A stretch of 64,000 nt of DNA from Latilactobacillus sakei (lineage in GTDB: Bacteria > Bacillota > Bacilli > Lactobacillales > Lactobacillaceae). The stretch is taken from positions 1,426,001-1,490,000 of the forward strand of contig CP025839.1 of assembly GCA_002953655.1 (NCBI GenBank), in the 5' to 3' direction. A program made the position numbers and the translations under genes. Below the pieces are notes generated by a model. That model had not been told where the DNA came from and made no database searches. It was given only the letters and a program-made list of their open reading frames with translations. Shown piece by piece: positions 10,036-18,288 of this stretch; position 1 is the stretch's first letter; every line of letters starts with the position of its first letter.

Positions 10036-11068
10036 GTTCCCCGACACCCCTTTTTCGACCGATTAAATAGGCACCTAACGCAATCCCTAATAATAATAAA
10101 ATACCAAAAGAGCCCCATAACCACCAATTAATCCCTGGTTTTTCTGGATCGATTAGTGTTTTGTTGACTTGTTCACGGTTAGCGCCGTCAACTGTAAAGC
10201 GTTGTTTTAAATTAAAGGTTTTCTTACCTGATACCATTTTGACATGATAAGTATATTGGCCTTTGGGTAAAATTTTATTATTCGTCTCAATTGCATAGTT
10301 AAATGTTGAGCGCGGCGCCATTGCTAATTTTTCAGCATTCTTTTGATATAATTTTTTAGTATCATTTTTTTGAGTAATCCAAGCATACATTTTAATTTGA
10401 CCAAACATTGTCGGTTCATGATTAGCAATTTGACCGACCACTTGTGGCACCCCACCATTTGAAACCAACTTAGTCTTCGTTAACGTTAACTTGGGCGTGA
10501 TTTTTCGATTGAAATCTTGTGTCATCACGATTGGAATTGTCATCGCAAAGCTGTTTTTAATGCCAAAGCCCTGCTTTTGCGGTTCGTTATTCGACATTCG
10601 TTTTACATAGACACTACCTAGAATCGTTCCTCTAAAACCTGCTCTAGGTACTTTAACCTTAAAAGTGACTTTCTTCGAAGCGCCGGGCGCTAGCGTCAGA
10701 TTTTGCTTACGGGCTTCTTTTGAGACCAAATCAGGTAACAATGGCGCTTTTGTTTTAACCATTTTTTGATGCGTCGGTGTATAGTCAATACTGCCGCTAT
10801 TTGACGTTGAGGCGGCTACAAGCTGTGCATTGAAATCATTTGTTTTCTTCATATTTAAATTCTGCACATTAACAGTAATCGGATACGTTTGCCCTTTTTC
10901 AGCTTTAATTGCGAAATAACCCAAACTCGCATCCGTTTGTCCTAAGCCATATTCAGGTGTCACGGTAAATTCAGCACCCTCTGCCTGCACCGCTTGTGCA
11001 AAACTACCAATCCCCACCAATAGACACATTAACCCTAATAATACGATTAAACCTTTCTTTTTAAACAA
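10025..11068 (-). CDS. DUF916/DUF3324 WxL-interacting protein (CscA-like)
   Basis: 347 residues. Signal peptide (1-29, cut after AQAVQA), an N-terminal DUF916 domain (about 35-150), a C-terminal DUF3324 domain (about 160-290), then one membrane helix (about 315-338) and a basic RKR tail. These proteins (WxLIP) bind WxL proteins and peptidoglycan and help hold the surface complex to the membrane. The start is TTG at 11068, supported by GGAGG 8 bases upstream. It lies just after an internal terminator, so its expression is probably lower than that of the WxL gene before it. Confidence 0.92.
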   Translation of the reverse strand: MFKKKGLIVLLGLMCLLVGIGSFAQAVQAEGAEFTVTPEYGLGQTDASLGYFAIKAEKGQTYPITVNVQNLNMKKTNDFNAQLVAASTSNSGSIDYTPTHQKMVKTKAPLLPDLVSKEARKQNLTLAPGASKKVTFKVKVPRAGFRGTILGSVYVKRMSNNEPQKQGFGIKNSFAMTIPIVMTQDFNRKITPKLTLTKTKLVSNGGVPQVVGQIANHEPTMFGQIKMYAWITQKNDTKKLYQKNAEKLAMAPRSTFNYAIETNNKILPKGQYTYHVKMVSGKKTFNLKQRFTVDGANREQVNKTLIDPEKPGINWWLWGSFGILLLLGIALGAYLIGRKRGVGEHDE

Positions 11069-11088
11069 CTTTGTAGCCTCCTATAAAA

Positions 11089-11124
11089 ATAAGGGGTGGG
11101 CAAATCACTTTGCCTGCCCCTTAT
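11089..11124 (-). terminator. Internal terminator inside the csc cluster
   Basis: Hairpin ATAAGGGGCAGGCAAA/TTTGCCCACCCCTTAT followed by TTTTTAT on the minus strand, 60 bases after the small WxL gene and directly before the DUF916 ribosome site. Likely a partial terminator that sets relative expression. Confidence 0.85.
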
Positions 11125-11184
11125 CCAATCATCATTCACTTACTTGACTATGACACTAGCGCCAATTGCTGTTTATTGTTCAGC

Positions 11185-11796
11185 TTAAGCTTCTGGTGCC
11201 ACTGGTGTTGTTGATGATAAATTCCAGTTGATGGTTGTTGAGAAAGCTTCATCCTTTGCTAAATCAGCAGCTGGGTTAGCAGCCATTGTTAATTTACTAT
11301 CAGCAGCGGCCATGTTGAATGTATCAACACCATGGGCACCGTTACCTTTAACCACTTCAACAGCACTTGCATCATCTTTAATAGCAGTTGCTAAGTCTTC
11401 ACCCAATGAACCAGTAGAAGCTAAGTTCAATGTTGACCCTTTTAATTGGTTATCTTTATCAGAAAATTGACCCATATCAGCTGTTAATGTCCAATCTGAT
11501 GCACCTAAACGTGTATCAGATACTTCTAAAGTACCATCGGCTTGTGCTTTTTTACCATTAAACCCAGCATAAATATCACTAGCTTCAATTGTACCGAAGT
11601 TAAAACTTGGTACTGATTTTAAAACCAAAGTACCATTTTCAGGATCGGTTGGGTTAGTTGGATCTTTAGCAACCACCGTAAAGTCCGCTTTTGATGTTTG
11701 TGGTGTTACCGCATCAGCTGATACTGAACTGATTGTCATTGCAGCTGGTGCCACCAATGCTGCTACTGCTACTACTGAGAATAATTTAGTCTTCAT
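11185..11796 (-). CDS. Small WxL-domain surface protein (CscB-like)
   Basis: 203-residue secreted protein consisting mostly of a WxL domain. Signal peptide 1-28 (cut near SSVSADA), then FNFGTIEASDIYAG, DWTL and the C-terminal TINWNLSSTTPVAP, which carries the second WxL signature. Binds the cell wall non-covalently. The ATG follows GGAGGA and a good promoter lies upstream. It is the first and probably most highly expressed gene of the csc cluster, since a terminator follows it. Confidence 0.92.
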   Translation of the reverse strand: MKTKLFSVVAVAALVAPAAMTISSVSADAVTPQTSKADFTVVAKDPTNPTDPENGTLVLKSVPSFNFGTIEASDIYAGFNGKKAQADGTLEVSDTRLGASDWTLTADMGQFSDKDNQLKGSTLNLASTGSLGEDLATAIKDDASAVEVVKGNGAHGVDTFNMAAADSKLTMAANPAADLAKDEAFSTTINWNLSSTTPVAPEA

Positions 11797-11834
11797 ATTA
11801 TAATTCCTCCAAATATTAATAATTAATTACATAC

Positions 11835-11863
11835 AATATAATAGCATGTCATTTATATGCCAA
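11835..11863 (-). promoter_or_regulatory. Promoter of the csc cluster
   Basis: On the minus strand TTGGCA (11858-11863) and TATATT (11835-11840) are separated by 17 bases, ahead of the small WxL gene. Confidence 0.65.
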
Positions 11864-11905
11864 ATCACAAAAAAGAGATACCAAATGGTATCTCTTTTTT
11901 GTGAT
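11864..11905. terminator. Bidirectional terminator between DinB-like gene and csc cluster
   Basis: Perfect hairpin ATCACAAAAAAGAGATACC/GGTATCTCTTTTTTGTGAT, downstream of the DinB-like gene. Confidence 0.9.
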
Positions 11906-11940
11906 GTCCTTATTCTTTTTTGAAATAATGAATAGCTTTA

Positions 11941-12453
11941 TTATTTACCAATCACCAATCTCCTCGTATACACCGCTTGGCCTGAATGCATCACAGCATC
12001 GTCGATAATTGAAACTAACCGCGCGCCGCGGGTGACTGCCGGTGTCCAATTATCATCAATCACTTCCTCTAAACTTTCTAAAGAAACATCTTGAAGATAG
12101 ACTTGCGTTAAATCAACAGCTGCTGCTAAATAGTCGATTAGAAGTTGCCGATCAACGACCACGACCTTGGCCGCCTCTTCGGGGCTATGCTGCCAATCTT
12201 GCGTATCATCTGGTAGTGCTAAGCCAAACCGACTTGTCCAATCCGCACTAAGCCATAATGGTGGTTGCCCTTTTAAATCTGAAATCTGGTAGTCTAATTC
12301 CCGTGCCGTATGCCAAATAAGCCATGTTACTGATTTGATAAGCGGATTGGGCATCGTATTGGCCTCTTCTAGTGTCATCTGTTCTAAAGTTTCTAACAGA
12401 CGTTCTTGGGCGCGAGTGACAGTTTCAACTGATAATGATATTGCTTCTAACAT
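11941..12453 (-). CDS. DinB-like four-helix-bundle protein
   Basis: 170 residues with the DinB/YfiT-like pattern: an N-terminal helix with TLEQMTLEEAN, a metal-ligand candidate His48 in WLIWHTARELD, and a second HSGQ motif near residue 156. Such proteins are predicted metal-dependent, often thiol-dependent, transferases or hydrolases; substrate unknown. The ATG follows AAGGGAT. Monocistronic, with its own terminator. Confidence 0.82.
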   Translation of the reverse strand: MLEAISLSVETVTRAQERLLETLEQMTLEEANTMPNPLIKSVTWLIWHTARELDYQISDLKGQPPLWLSADWTSRFGLALPDDTQDWQHSPEEAAKVVVVDRQLLIDYLAAAVDLTQVYLQDVSLESLEEVIDDNWTPAVTRGARLVSIIDDAVMHSGQAVYTRRLVIGK

Positions 12454-12616
12454 ATGGCCATCCCTTTTCTAGTTAAGATTTGTTTCTGCTTAGTATACCA
12501 AAATAAACCACTAGTCTGTCATTAATTTAACGCCATGGTTGTAATTTTAAAAATAACAGTGTACAATACATAACATTGCTGTTATTTTTATAAATACACC
12601 GAAGGAGATTTAATTT

Positions 12617-13300
12617 ATGAATGATTTTAAAATGGCGCGTCGTTGGCTTGATAGTGCGGATGCGATCTTGATTAGTGCTAGTAACGGCTTATCCATTACC
12701 GAAGGCTATAACATATTTGCATACGATCAGGCTTTTAAAGACCATTTTCAACAATTCCATAATCAGTACGGTTTTATGAACATTTTGCAGGGACTCACCT
12801 ATCAATTTCCAACGCCCGAAGAGCGCCAAGTATTTTATAGCGCAATCTTTGATTATATGGTCAATAATTACCAAGTAAGTCCCGTATTCCAAGATCTTAA
12901 AGCCTTAATTGCCGACCACGCGTATTTCATTGTGACTTCGAATGGTGATACGCATTTTCAATTGAGTGGTTTTAATGCAAATAGCATTTTTGAAGTTGAA
13001 GGTAATATTTATAATAATCAAAACCCGATACCGGCTATTAAACAACAACAAACACGCTTCAATTCTTTTATTGAACGTTACCAAAATAAAAATGTGGTGG
13101 TTCTCGAGCTAGGAATTGGTGCTCACAATCAGTTAATCAAAGCACCGCTCATGCAATTAGTTGCCCAAAACTCGCAGTATAAATACATCACATTAAACTT
13201 ACCACCGGAAATTAATATTCCAACAGCCATTGGGGACCAATCAATTGGCTTAGCCGGTTCAATCGATAAAACGTTTAAGGAGCTCCTCAAAAATGACTAA
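12617..13300 (+). CDS. Sirtuin-like protein lacking zinc ribbon (SirTM paralogue)
   Basis: 227 residues resembling the class M sirtuin core: a degenerate Rossmann start ILISASNGLS (17-25), a helical insert (YGFMNILQ), the NAD-pocket VTSNGD with Asn109, and LELGIG near 163-168. Compared with the next gene, it lacks all four zinc Cys, and the catalytic Gln of SirTM is replaced (VEGN, Glu128). It may be an inactive partner or an enzyme with another chemistry. GAAGGAG precedes the ATG. It overlaps the next gene by 8 bases, so the two are translationally coupled. Confidence 0.8.
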   Translation: MNDFKMARRWLDSADAILISASNGLSITEGYNIFAYDQAFKDHFQQFHNQYGFMNILQGLTYQFPTPEERQVFYSAIFDYMVNNYQVSPVFQDLKALIADHAYFIVTSNGDTHFQLSGFNANSIFEVEGNIYNNQNPIPAIKQQQTRFNSFIERYQNKNVVVLELGIGAHNQLIKAPLMQLVAQNSQYKYITLNLPPEINIPTAIGDQSIGLAGSIDKTFKELLKND

Positions 13301-14168
13301 TTCAGATTATCAAATAACGCTACAAAAAACTGCCGCTGCCATTAAAGCGGCCGATTACATTATCGTCGGCGGTGCGGCTGGCATGTCAGCGGCTACTGGC
13401 CCTGACTGGTATAATCCCGGTGATCCGACCTATCTGGCAAAATTCAAAGCGATTGAAGCTAAATACCATGCTGGCAGCATCTGGCGGAATGGTTATCTCG
13501 AACAGTATATTGGGCGAACTTGGGACAATCAAGGCGATTATTGGGGGTTCAAATTAACCTTAATCCATTTTGTCTTGAACGAACCGGTCTATCAACCCTA
13601 TCGTGATCTCAAAGCTGTGCTAAAGGGCAAAGATTTTGAGATTGTGACTACCAACCAAGACCATCAATTTACAACTGCCTTCCCTGAAAAGGACGTTGCT
13701 GTCATTCAAGGTGACTGGTCCTATTTCCAATGTAACAATCGCTGCCACGACAAGGTCTATCCAAATCGTGATTTAGTTGAGCGGCTTTATTCGCAGGTCG
13801 TCGATGGTCACTTACCGGAAAATCTAATCCCACGTTGTCCAAAGTGTGGTGCTGAAATGAACGAATGGGTCCGTGGCCTTAACTTTTTAGAAGGCGAATT
13901 CTACGAAGCACAATATGCCAAATATCGCGCATTTAATAAAAAAGCTGAAAATAAAAAGACGGTTTATCTTGAACTCGGTGTTGGGATGATGACGCCAATG
14001 TTTATTAAGGAACCTTTTATGAACCTCACTTACCAAAATCCCCAAGCAACCTATATCACCGTTAACCCCAAAGATGCGATTGTTCCTAAAGAACTAACGG
14101 ATCGCGGAATCCCGGTTAAATACGACCTCGCTAAAGTCTTGGCTGATTTAAAACCAATGTTGTCATAA
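13293..14168 (+). CDS. Class M sirtuin (SirTM-like ADP-ribosyltransferase)
   Basis: 291 residues. NAD-binding IVGGAAGMSAATG (24-36), TTNQDHQF with Asn121, IQGDW with Gln139 in place of the usual sirtuin His, and a zinc ribbon Cys147, Cys151, Cys182, Cys185 (IPRCPKC). This pattern matches SirTM enzymes, which ADP-ribosylate lipoylated carrier proteins using Asn/Gln rather than His. SirTM genes usually sit with a macrodomain hydrolase, a GcvH-like carrier and a lipoate ligase. None is present here, so the target is unknown. Databases would commonly call it a Sir2 deacetylase. Confidence 0.85.
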   Translation: MTNSDYQITLQKTAAAIKAADYIIVGGAAGMSAATGPDWYNPGDPTYLAKFKAIEAKYHAGSIWRNGYLEQYIGRTWDNQGDYWGFKLTLIHFVLNEPVYQPYRDLKAVLKGKDFEIVTTNQDHQFTTAFPEKDVAVIQGDWSYFQCNNRCHDKVYPNRDLVERLYSQVVDGHLPENLIPRCPKCGAEMNEWVRGLNFLEGEFYEAQYAKYRAFNKKAENKKTVYLELGVGMMTPMFIKEPFMNLTYQNPQATYITVNPKDAIVPKELTDRGIPVKYDLAKVLADLKPMLS

Positions 14169-14183
14169 AAATATGACACTACT

Positions 14184-14231
14184 AAAAAGGCCGTCCGTCA
14201 ACTCATTGAAGTTGTTCGGATGGCCTTTTTT
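14184..14231. terminator. Bidirectional terminator between sirtuin pair and Rrf2 gene
   Basis: Hairpin AAAAAGGCCGTCCG-CAACT/AGTTG-CGGATGGCCTTTTT between convergent genes. Confidence 0.88.
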
Positions 14232-14680
14232 TATGCTTCAAACTGACTCAGTTCTGGATGTTTTTCAAGACGTTCTTGATACTGTGCTAAAATGTCGGCT
14301 AATTTAATACTGTGCATCTGTTGTTCGGCTTGCGCCTGAATCTGATCATAATAATCCGCCAATGATAGCTGAATATTTTGACCAGGCCCGCAACTAGGAT
14401 CAATTTGCGTATCAATATTTAATAATCGTGTATCATCAACTGCTTTATAGATATCATAAAGTGAAATTTGAGCGGGATCCTTCGTTAATTTTGGTTCTAC
14501 GTGCCCTTTAACACTCGTTAGTAAATCCGCCTGTCGTAATTGACTCATAATCTGCCGAATAAAAGACGGGTTGGTGTTGATACTCTTTGCCAGTCTCTGG
14601 CTTGAGAGATTATCAAACGGATTTAACGCAATCAAGGTCATCAAATGGACGGCATTACTCAAGCGAACTGATTTTTTCAT
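14231..14680 (-). CDS. Rrf2 family transcriptional regulator
   Basis: 149 residues with an N-terminal winged helix (recognition helix around NPSFIRQIMSQL, residues 33-44) and the short C-terminal region of the family. Only one Cys is seen in the segment that holds Fe-S ligands in IscR/NsrR (DPSCGPGQNIQ), so it resembles the cluster-free YwnA/CymR-like members. A perfect 18-base-arm palindrome lies 11 bases upstream of the start, implying autorepression. No dedicated target gene is adjacent except the divergent small membrane protein. Confidence 0.92.
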   Translation of the reverse strand: MKKSVRLSNAVHLMTLIALNPFDNLSSQRLAKSINTNPSFIRQIMSQLRQADLLTSVKGHVEPKLTKDPAQISLYDIYKAVDDTRLLNIDTQIDPSCGPGQNIQLSLADYYDQIQAQAEQQMHSIKLADILAQYQERLEKHPELSQFEA

Positions 14681-14691
14681 AAACTGACTCC

Positions 14692-14734
14692 AATCGTAAT
14701 AGGTGTTATTAGTATTATAACACCTATTACGATT
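14692..14734. promoter_or_regulatory. Palindromic operator upstream of the Rrf2 gene
   Basis: Arms AATCGTAATAGGTGTTAT (14692-14709) and its exact complement ATAACACCTATTACGATT (14717-14734) flank a 7-base centre. On the minus strand the centre contains TATAAT, a likely -10, so binding would block the regulator's own promoter. Confidence 0.82.
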
Positions 14735-14810
14735 TTTAACTAAAATTAGTCGTGATTAGCCTTTTTTGCTATACTACTTTATATTATCAACAGTCAAAAG
14801 GAGTCTTTTT

Positions 14811-15005
14811 ATGTCATCAGCACAACAAATTATCTTACTATTTATCGTCTTTTGTTCAGCCGTCGCCGTGCTCGGCTCATCAGTAATGAGTTTGATCGCC
14901 TTTTATAAACATAACGCCACCCTCAGAAAAAGCGCCAGCGTCACTTTCTGGATCAGTATCGTTATCCTCATTATCTTTTTAAAACTAATCGATATGTATC
15001 AATAA
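14811..15005 (+). CDS. Small two-helix membrane protein
   Basis: 64 residues with two predicted membrane helices (about 6-28 and 44-60) separated by a short basic loop (YKHNATLRKSA). No family recognised. The start is ATG 14811 after AAAGGAG, with an extended -10 (TGC-TATACT) 37 bases upstream; an upstream in-frame codon at 14766 lacks a ribosome site and lies in the promoter. Divergent from the Rrf2 gene, but its promoter does not overlap the palindrome. Confidence 0.75.
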   Translation: MSSAQQIILLFIVFCSAVAVLGSSVMSLIAFYKHNATLRKSASVTFWISIVILIIFLKLIDMYQ

Positions 15006-15057
15006 CAAAAAGACCTCCGATCATGCGCAACTTGCGCTATTAATTCGGAGGTCTTTT
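15006..15057. terminator. Bidirectional terminator before lepA
   Basis: Hairpin AAAAGACCTCCGA/TCGGAGGTCTTTT with an AGCGCAAGTTGCGC-like inner stem between two convergent genes. Confidence 0.9.
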
Positions 15058-15062
15058 GCTAT

Positions 15063-16901
15063 TTATTTACCTTTTTTATCTTCTTCGTTCATCTTAAGAA
15101 TGGACATGAAGGCTTCTTGCGGTACTTCCACCGAGCCCACGGATTTCATCCGTTTCTTCCCAGCCTTTTGCTTTTCTAACAATTTCCGTTTCCGGGTGAT
15201 GTCGCCACCGTAACACTTGGCCAGCACGTTTTTCCGGAAAGCTTTAACAGTTGAACGGGCAATAATCTTATTCCCAATAGCGGCTTGGATTGGCACTTCA
15301 AATTGTTGCCGTGGAATCGTTTCTTTCAACTTACCCACAATCACCCGGCTCCGTTCAAAGGCAAAGTCGCGATGCACGATGAAACTCAAGGCATCGACCG
15401 CTTCGCCGTTCAAGAGAATATCAATCTTAACCAAGTCGCTGGCCCGATAGCCCGTCACTTCGTAATCAAACGATGCGTAACCCTTGGTATTTGATTTCAA
15501 ATCATCAAAGAAATCAAAAATGATTTCAGAAAGTGGCATGTTGTAGATTACATTGACCCGGTACGTGTCTAAATAATCCATTGTCACGAATTCGCCCCGT
15601 TTACGTTGGGCTAGTTCCATCACAGCCCCCACATAATCGTTAGGGACCATGATTGATGCTTTGACATATGGCTCTTTAACTTCTGAAATATTTGATGTTT
15701 CTGGCATTTCTGATGGATTATCAATCACTTCTTCAGTCCCATCAGTCAAGGCAACATGGTAATCAACCGATGGGGCTGTCATAATCAAGTCCAAATTAAA
15801 TTCACGTTCCAATCGTTCTTGAACAACATCCATGTGTAAAAGGCCTAAGAAACCACACCGGAACCCAAAGCCTAAAGCTTGTGATGATTCTGGTTCAAAC
15901 TCTAACGCCGCATCGTTTAATTGTAGTTTTTCAAGTGCTTCCCGTAAATCATTAAACTTCGCGTTATCAACGGGATACATCCCTGAATAAACCATGGGTT
16001 GGATATGCCGATAACCATCAAGGGGTGCGTCAGCTGGATTATCAGCTAGAGTGACTGTATCCCCAACGCGTGTATCTTGAATTGTTTTGATGCTAGCTGT
16101 GATATAGCCAACATCACCGACCATTAAGAAATCACGTTTAACCGCCTTTGGTGACATCACGCCCACTTCGGTAACTTCAAATTCTTTACCGCTATTCATT
16201 AAACGAATCTTATCGCCGACTTTAACCATGCCGTCGACCACTCGGATATTTAAGACCACCCCGCGGTAACTATCGTAGTTTGAATCAAAAATTAAGGCTT
16301 TTAATGGCGCTTCTAAATCACCAGTTGGTGCTGGTACATCCGTCACTAATTTTTCAAGAATTTCTTCAATTCCAATCCCACTTTTGGCACTGGCCAGAAC
16401 GGCTTCTGACGCATCCAAACCAATCATTTCTTCAATTTCAGCTTTAACCACATCAGGTTGCGCTGATGGTAGGTCAATTTTATTGATAACTGGTACGATT
16501 TCAAGATCATCATCGACCGCTAAATAAACGTTGGCCAACGTTTGAGCCTCAACGCCTTGCGCTGCATCAACAACTAATAAGGCCCCTTCGCAGGCTGCCA
16601 AACTTCGTGATACTTCATATGAAAAATCGACGTGCCCTGGCGTATCGATTAAATGGAAAATATAAGTTTCGCCATCTTTAGCATGGTAGTGTAATTCCAC
16701 CGCGTTCAACTTGATGGTAATCCCACGTTCACGTTCTAATTCCATGTCATCTAAGACTTGCGCTTGCATATCGCGCTTGGCAATAGTATCCGTCATCTCA
16801 AGAATTCGATCAGCTAATGTTGATTTACCATGATCAATATGCGCGATGATCGAAAAGTTACGAATGTGTTTTTGCCGGTCTAACATTTCTGCGTAATCCA
16901 T
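15063..16901 (-). CDS. lepA: Elongation factor 4 (LepA) GTPase
   Basis: Ribosome-associated translational GTPase that helps back-translocation or initiation-complex assembly under stress. The full family length of 612 residues. G1 motif AHIDHGKST (20-28), G3 DTPGHVDF (near 88-95), G4 NKIDLP (near 142-147), followed by EF-G-like domains and the LepA-specific C-terminal domain ending in a Lys-rich tail. ATG at 16901 after GGAAGTAG. Monocistronic. Confidence 0.98.
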   Translation of the reverse strand: MDYAEMLDRQKHIRNFSIIAHIDHGKSTLADRILEMTDTIAKRDMQAQVLDDMELERERGITIKLNAVELHYHAKDGETYIFHLIDTPGHVDFSYEVSRSLAACEGALLVVDAAQGVEAQTLANVYLAVDDDLEIVPVINKIDLPSAQPDVVKAEIEEMIGLDASEAVLASAKSGIGIEEILEKLVTDVPAPTGDLEAPLKALIFDSNYDSYRGVVLNIRVVDGMVKVGDKIRLMNSGKEFEVTEVGVMSPKAVKRDFLMVGDVGYITASIKTIQDTRVGDTVTLADNPADAPLDGYRHIQPMVYSGMYPVDNAKFNDLREALEKLQLNDAALEFEPESSQALGFGFRCGFLGLLHMDVVQERLEREFNLDLIMTAPSVDYHVALTDGTEEVIDNPSEMPETSNISEVKEPYVKASIMVPNDYVGAVMELAQRKRGEFVTMDYLDTYRVNVIYNMPLSEIIFDFFDDLKSNTKGYASFDYEVTGYRASDLVKIDILLNGEAVDALSFIVHRDFAFERSRVIVGKLKETIPRQQFEVPIQAAIGNKIIARSTVKAFRKNVLAKCYGGDITRKRKLLEKQKAGKKRMKSVGSVEVPQEAFMSILKMNEEDKKGK

Positions 16902-16989
16902 TTATTGTACCTACTTCCTCTGACTATCCCTTAAATTATACCAAGCATGCCACTTAAAAGCGAACAGTATTCGTTAAAATGACACCACT

Positions 16990-17032
16990 AAAAAAGACGA
17001 TCACCTAAAATGAATTTAGTGAGCGTCTTTAG
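16990..17032 (-). terminator. Terminator of the CsbD-like gene
   Basis: Hairpin AAAGACGCTCACTAAA/TTTTAGGTGATCGTCTTT then TTTTAG on the minus strand, 4 bases after the small gene's stop. Confidence 0.8.
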
Positions 17033-17035
17033 CAA

Positions 17036-17179
17036 CTATTTTTCTGGCGTCGTTTTAGTTTTTGGTTTATCTTTTTTGGCTTCTTCTGGCGATTTGTCGT
17101 GGGTCACTTCTTCGACGACCTTCTTAACTGTGCCTTCAATCTGATCTTTAAGACTATCTAAGCGTTCTTCATTTGCCAT
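17036..17179 (-). CDS. CsbD-like small stress protein
   Basis: 47-residue, highly charged protein beginning MANEERLDSLKDQIEGTVKK. The LKDQIEGxVKK repeat-like helix resembles CsbD family general-stress proteins, although the rest is a Lys/Pro tail. GGGGAAAG precedes the ATG by 6 bases and a terminator follows the stop, which supports expression. Function unknown. Confidence 0.7.
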   Translation of the reverse strand: MANEERLDSLKDQIEGTVKKVVEEVTHDKSPEEAKKDKPKTKTTPEK

Positions 17180-17322
17180 CGTTTCTTTCCCCTTTCACTA
17201 TTCTAACTTCATTTTACGAGTCTTCAGTAGATAATGTCAAAAAGAAGGCCTTTTTACCCAATCATGGTATACTTAGGGTGGATTCATTTTGATTTTTAAA
17301 TTAAGAATTGGAGTGTGGTACC

Positions 17323-17634
17323 ATGACCTTTTTAATGACTTTTTCAAATAACGAGACCGTTACTTTACCGGAAACAGCACGTTTCCACGCTTGGAAAAAC
17401 GATACAAGTTATCTAAGCGTTGATGAAGACCAAGCCTTCTATTTAGAAGCAATTTTCTCAGGCAGCTATCAAGAAGCTTTGGCATCTGCTAAAGCCAATC
17501 AACAAACTGATAGTCAACCCGTTAATGTCCTCGCCGGATTATTAGCCAGCGCTGACTGGTTAACGCTCGACGAACATCCAGATAAATACTACCGTACTAG
17601 CACGATTGTTTCATTAGAAGTGCAATCAAATTAA
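17323..17634 (+). CDS. Hypothetical protein, acidic, no family recognised
   Basis: 103 residues, soluble, acidic, Ala-rich around 45-75, with no signal peptide or membrane helix. The ATG at 17323 has GGAG 9 bases upstream; an upstream TTG at 17308 lacks one. It stands alone with its own terminator. I recognise no motif. The phrase DEDQAFYLEAIFSGSYQEAL suggests a helical repeat-like fold but gives no function. Confidence 0.7.
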   Translation: MTFLMTFSNNETVTLPETARFHAWKNDTSYLSVDEDQAFYLEAIFSGSYQEALASAKANQQTDSQPVNVLAGLLASADWLTLDEHPDKYYRTSTIVSLEVQSN

Positions 17635-17636
17635 AC

Positions 17637-17671
17637 CACAAGCCTCAGTCTGATGACTGGGGCTTTTTTAG
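17637..17671 (+). terminator. Terminator of the hypothetical gene at 17323
   Basis: AAGCCTCAGTC/GACTGGGGCTT hairpin followed by TTTTTT. Confidence 0.85.
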
Positions 17672-17738
17672 TGGTTGATTGCTTTCAGATCAAGCCCATT
17701 ATACAATTAACTAAATCATGTCCTTTGGAGGCTAATTA

Positions 17739-18287
17739 ATGACCATTTTATTGACGATTCTTTTCACCATCAGTATCATCACCAGCATTTATTATTTCAC
17801 GAAAAAATCCGATCATCGCTTGGGGTTATCTCTGACACTGCTAGTCATCGTAATCATTGGCCTAGGCACCACACAGACTCTTATTAACTCGGCAAGTGCT
17901 TCAAAAACAAGGGTTCAACGCGTTTCGAAAAAAGCAGGCCAACGGGCCAAACAAGAAGCACTCGCTAACTCAACTTCGCTCAAAAAACAACTAGTAGCCA
18001 AAAAATCAGAGGCTAACAGCCTATCAATTGCGGTTGCTGAACAAGAAGCACGTATCAATTCACAAGAAGCGGCTACTGAAAGTAGTGTGCAATCGGCTGC
18101 CGCAGTCGATACACCCCCCACAACCGCTAATCAAGCTGAGCAAATGGTAACAGTAGCACCCAACGCCGGTAAAAAATACCATCTCGATGCGAACTGTCGC
18201 GGTCTAAAACGTGCCACGAGTACAACAACCATGACATTAGCTGAGGCCCAAGCCCAAGGCTATACGCTTTGTGGCTGGGAGGATTAG
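17739..18287 (+). CDS. Membrane protein with C-terminal HxxxxC/CxxL motif, nuclease partner
   Basis: 182 residues: two N-terminal membrane helices (about 3-20 and 27-50), a coiled-coil, Ala/Lys-rich stalk (55-110), a Pro/Thr linker, and a small C-terminal motif, YHLDANCRGLK...MTLAEAQAQGYTLCGW. This motif occurs at the ends of secreted nuclease-related proteins (Ada-like metal-binding pattern), and here the last Cys of the usual CxxC is Trp-Glu. GGAGG precedes the ATG. The stop lies 1 base before the start of the nuclease gene, so the two form an operon. Confidence 0.75.
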   Translation: MTILLTILFTISIITSIYYFTKKSDHRLGLSLTLLVIVIIGLGTTQTLINSASASKTRVQRVSKKAGQRAKQEALANSTSLKKQLVAKKSEANSLSIAVAEQEARINSQEAATESSVQSAAAVDTPPTTANQAEQMVTVAPNAGKKYHLDANCRGLKRATSTTTMTLAEAQAQGYTLCGWED

Positions 18288-18288
18288 C

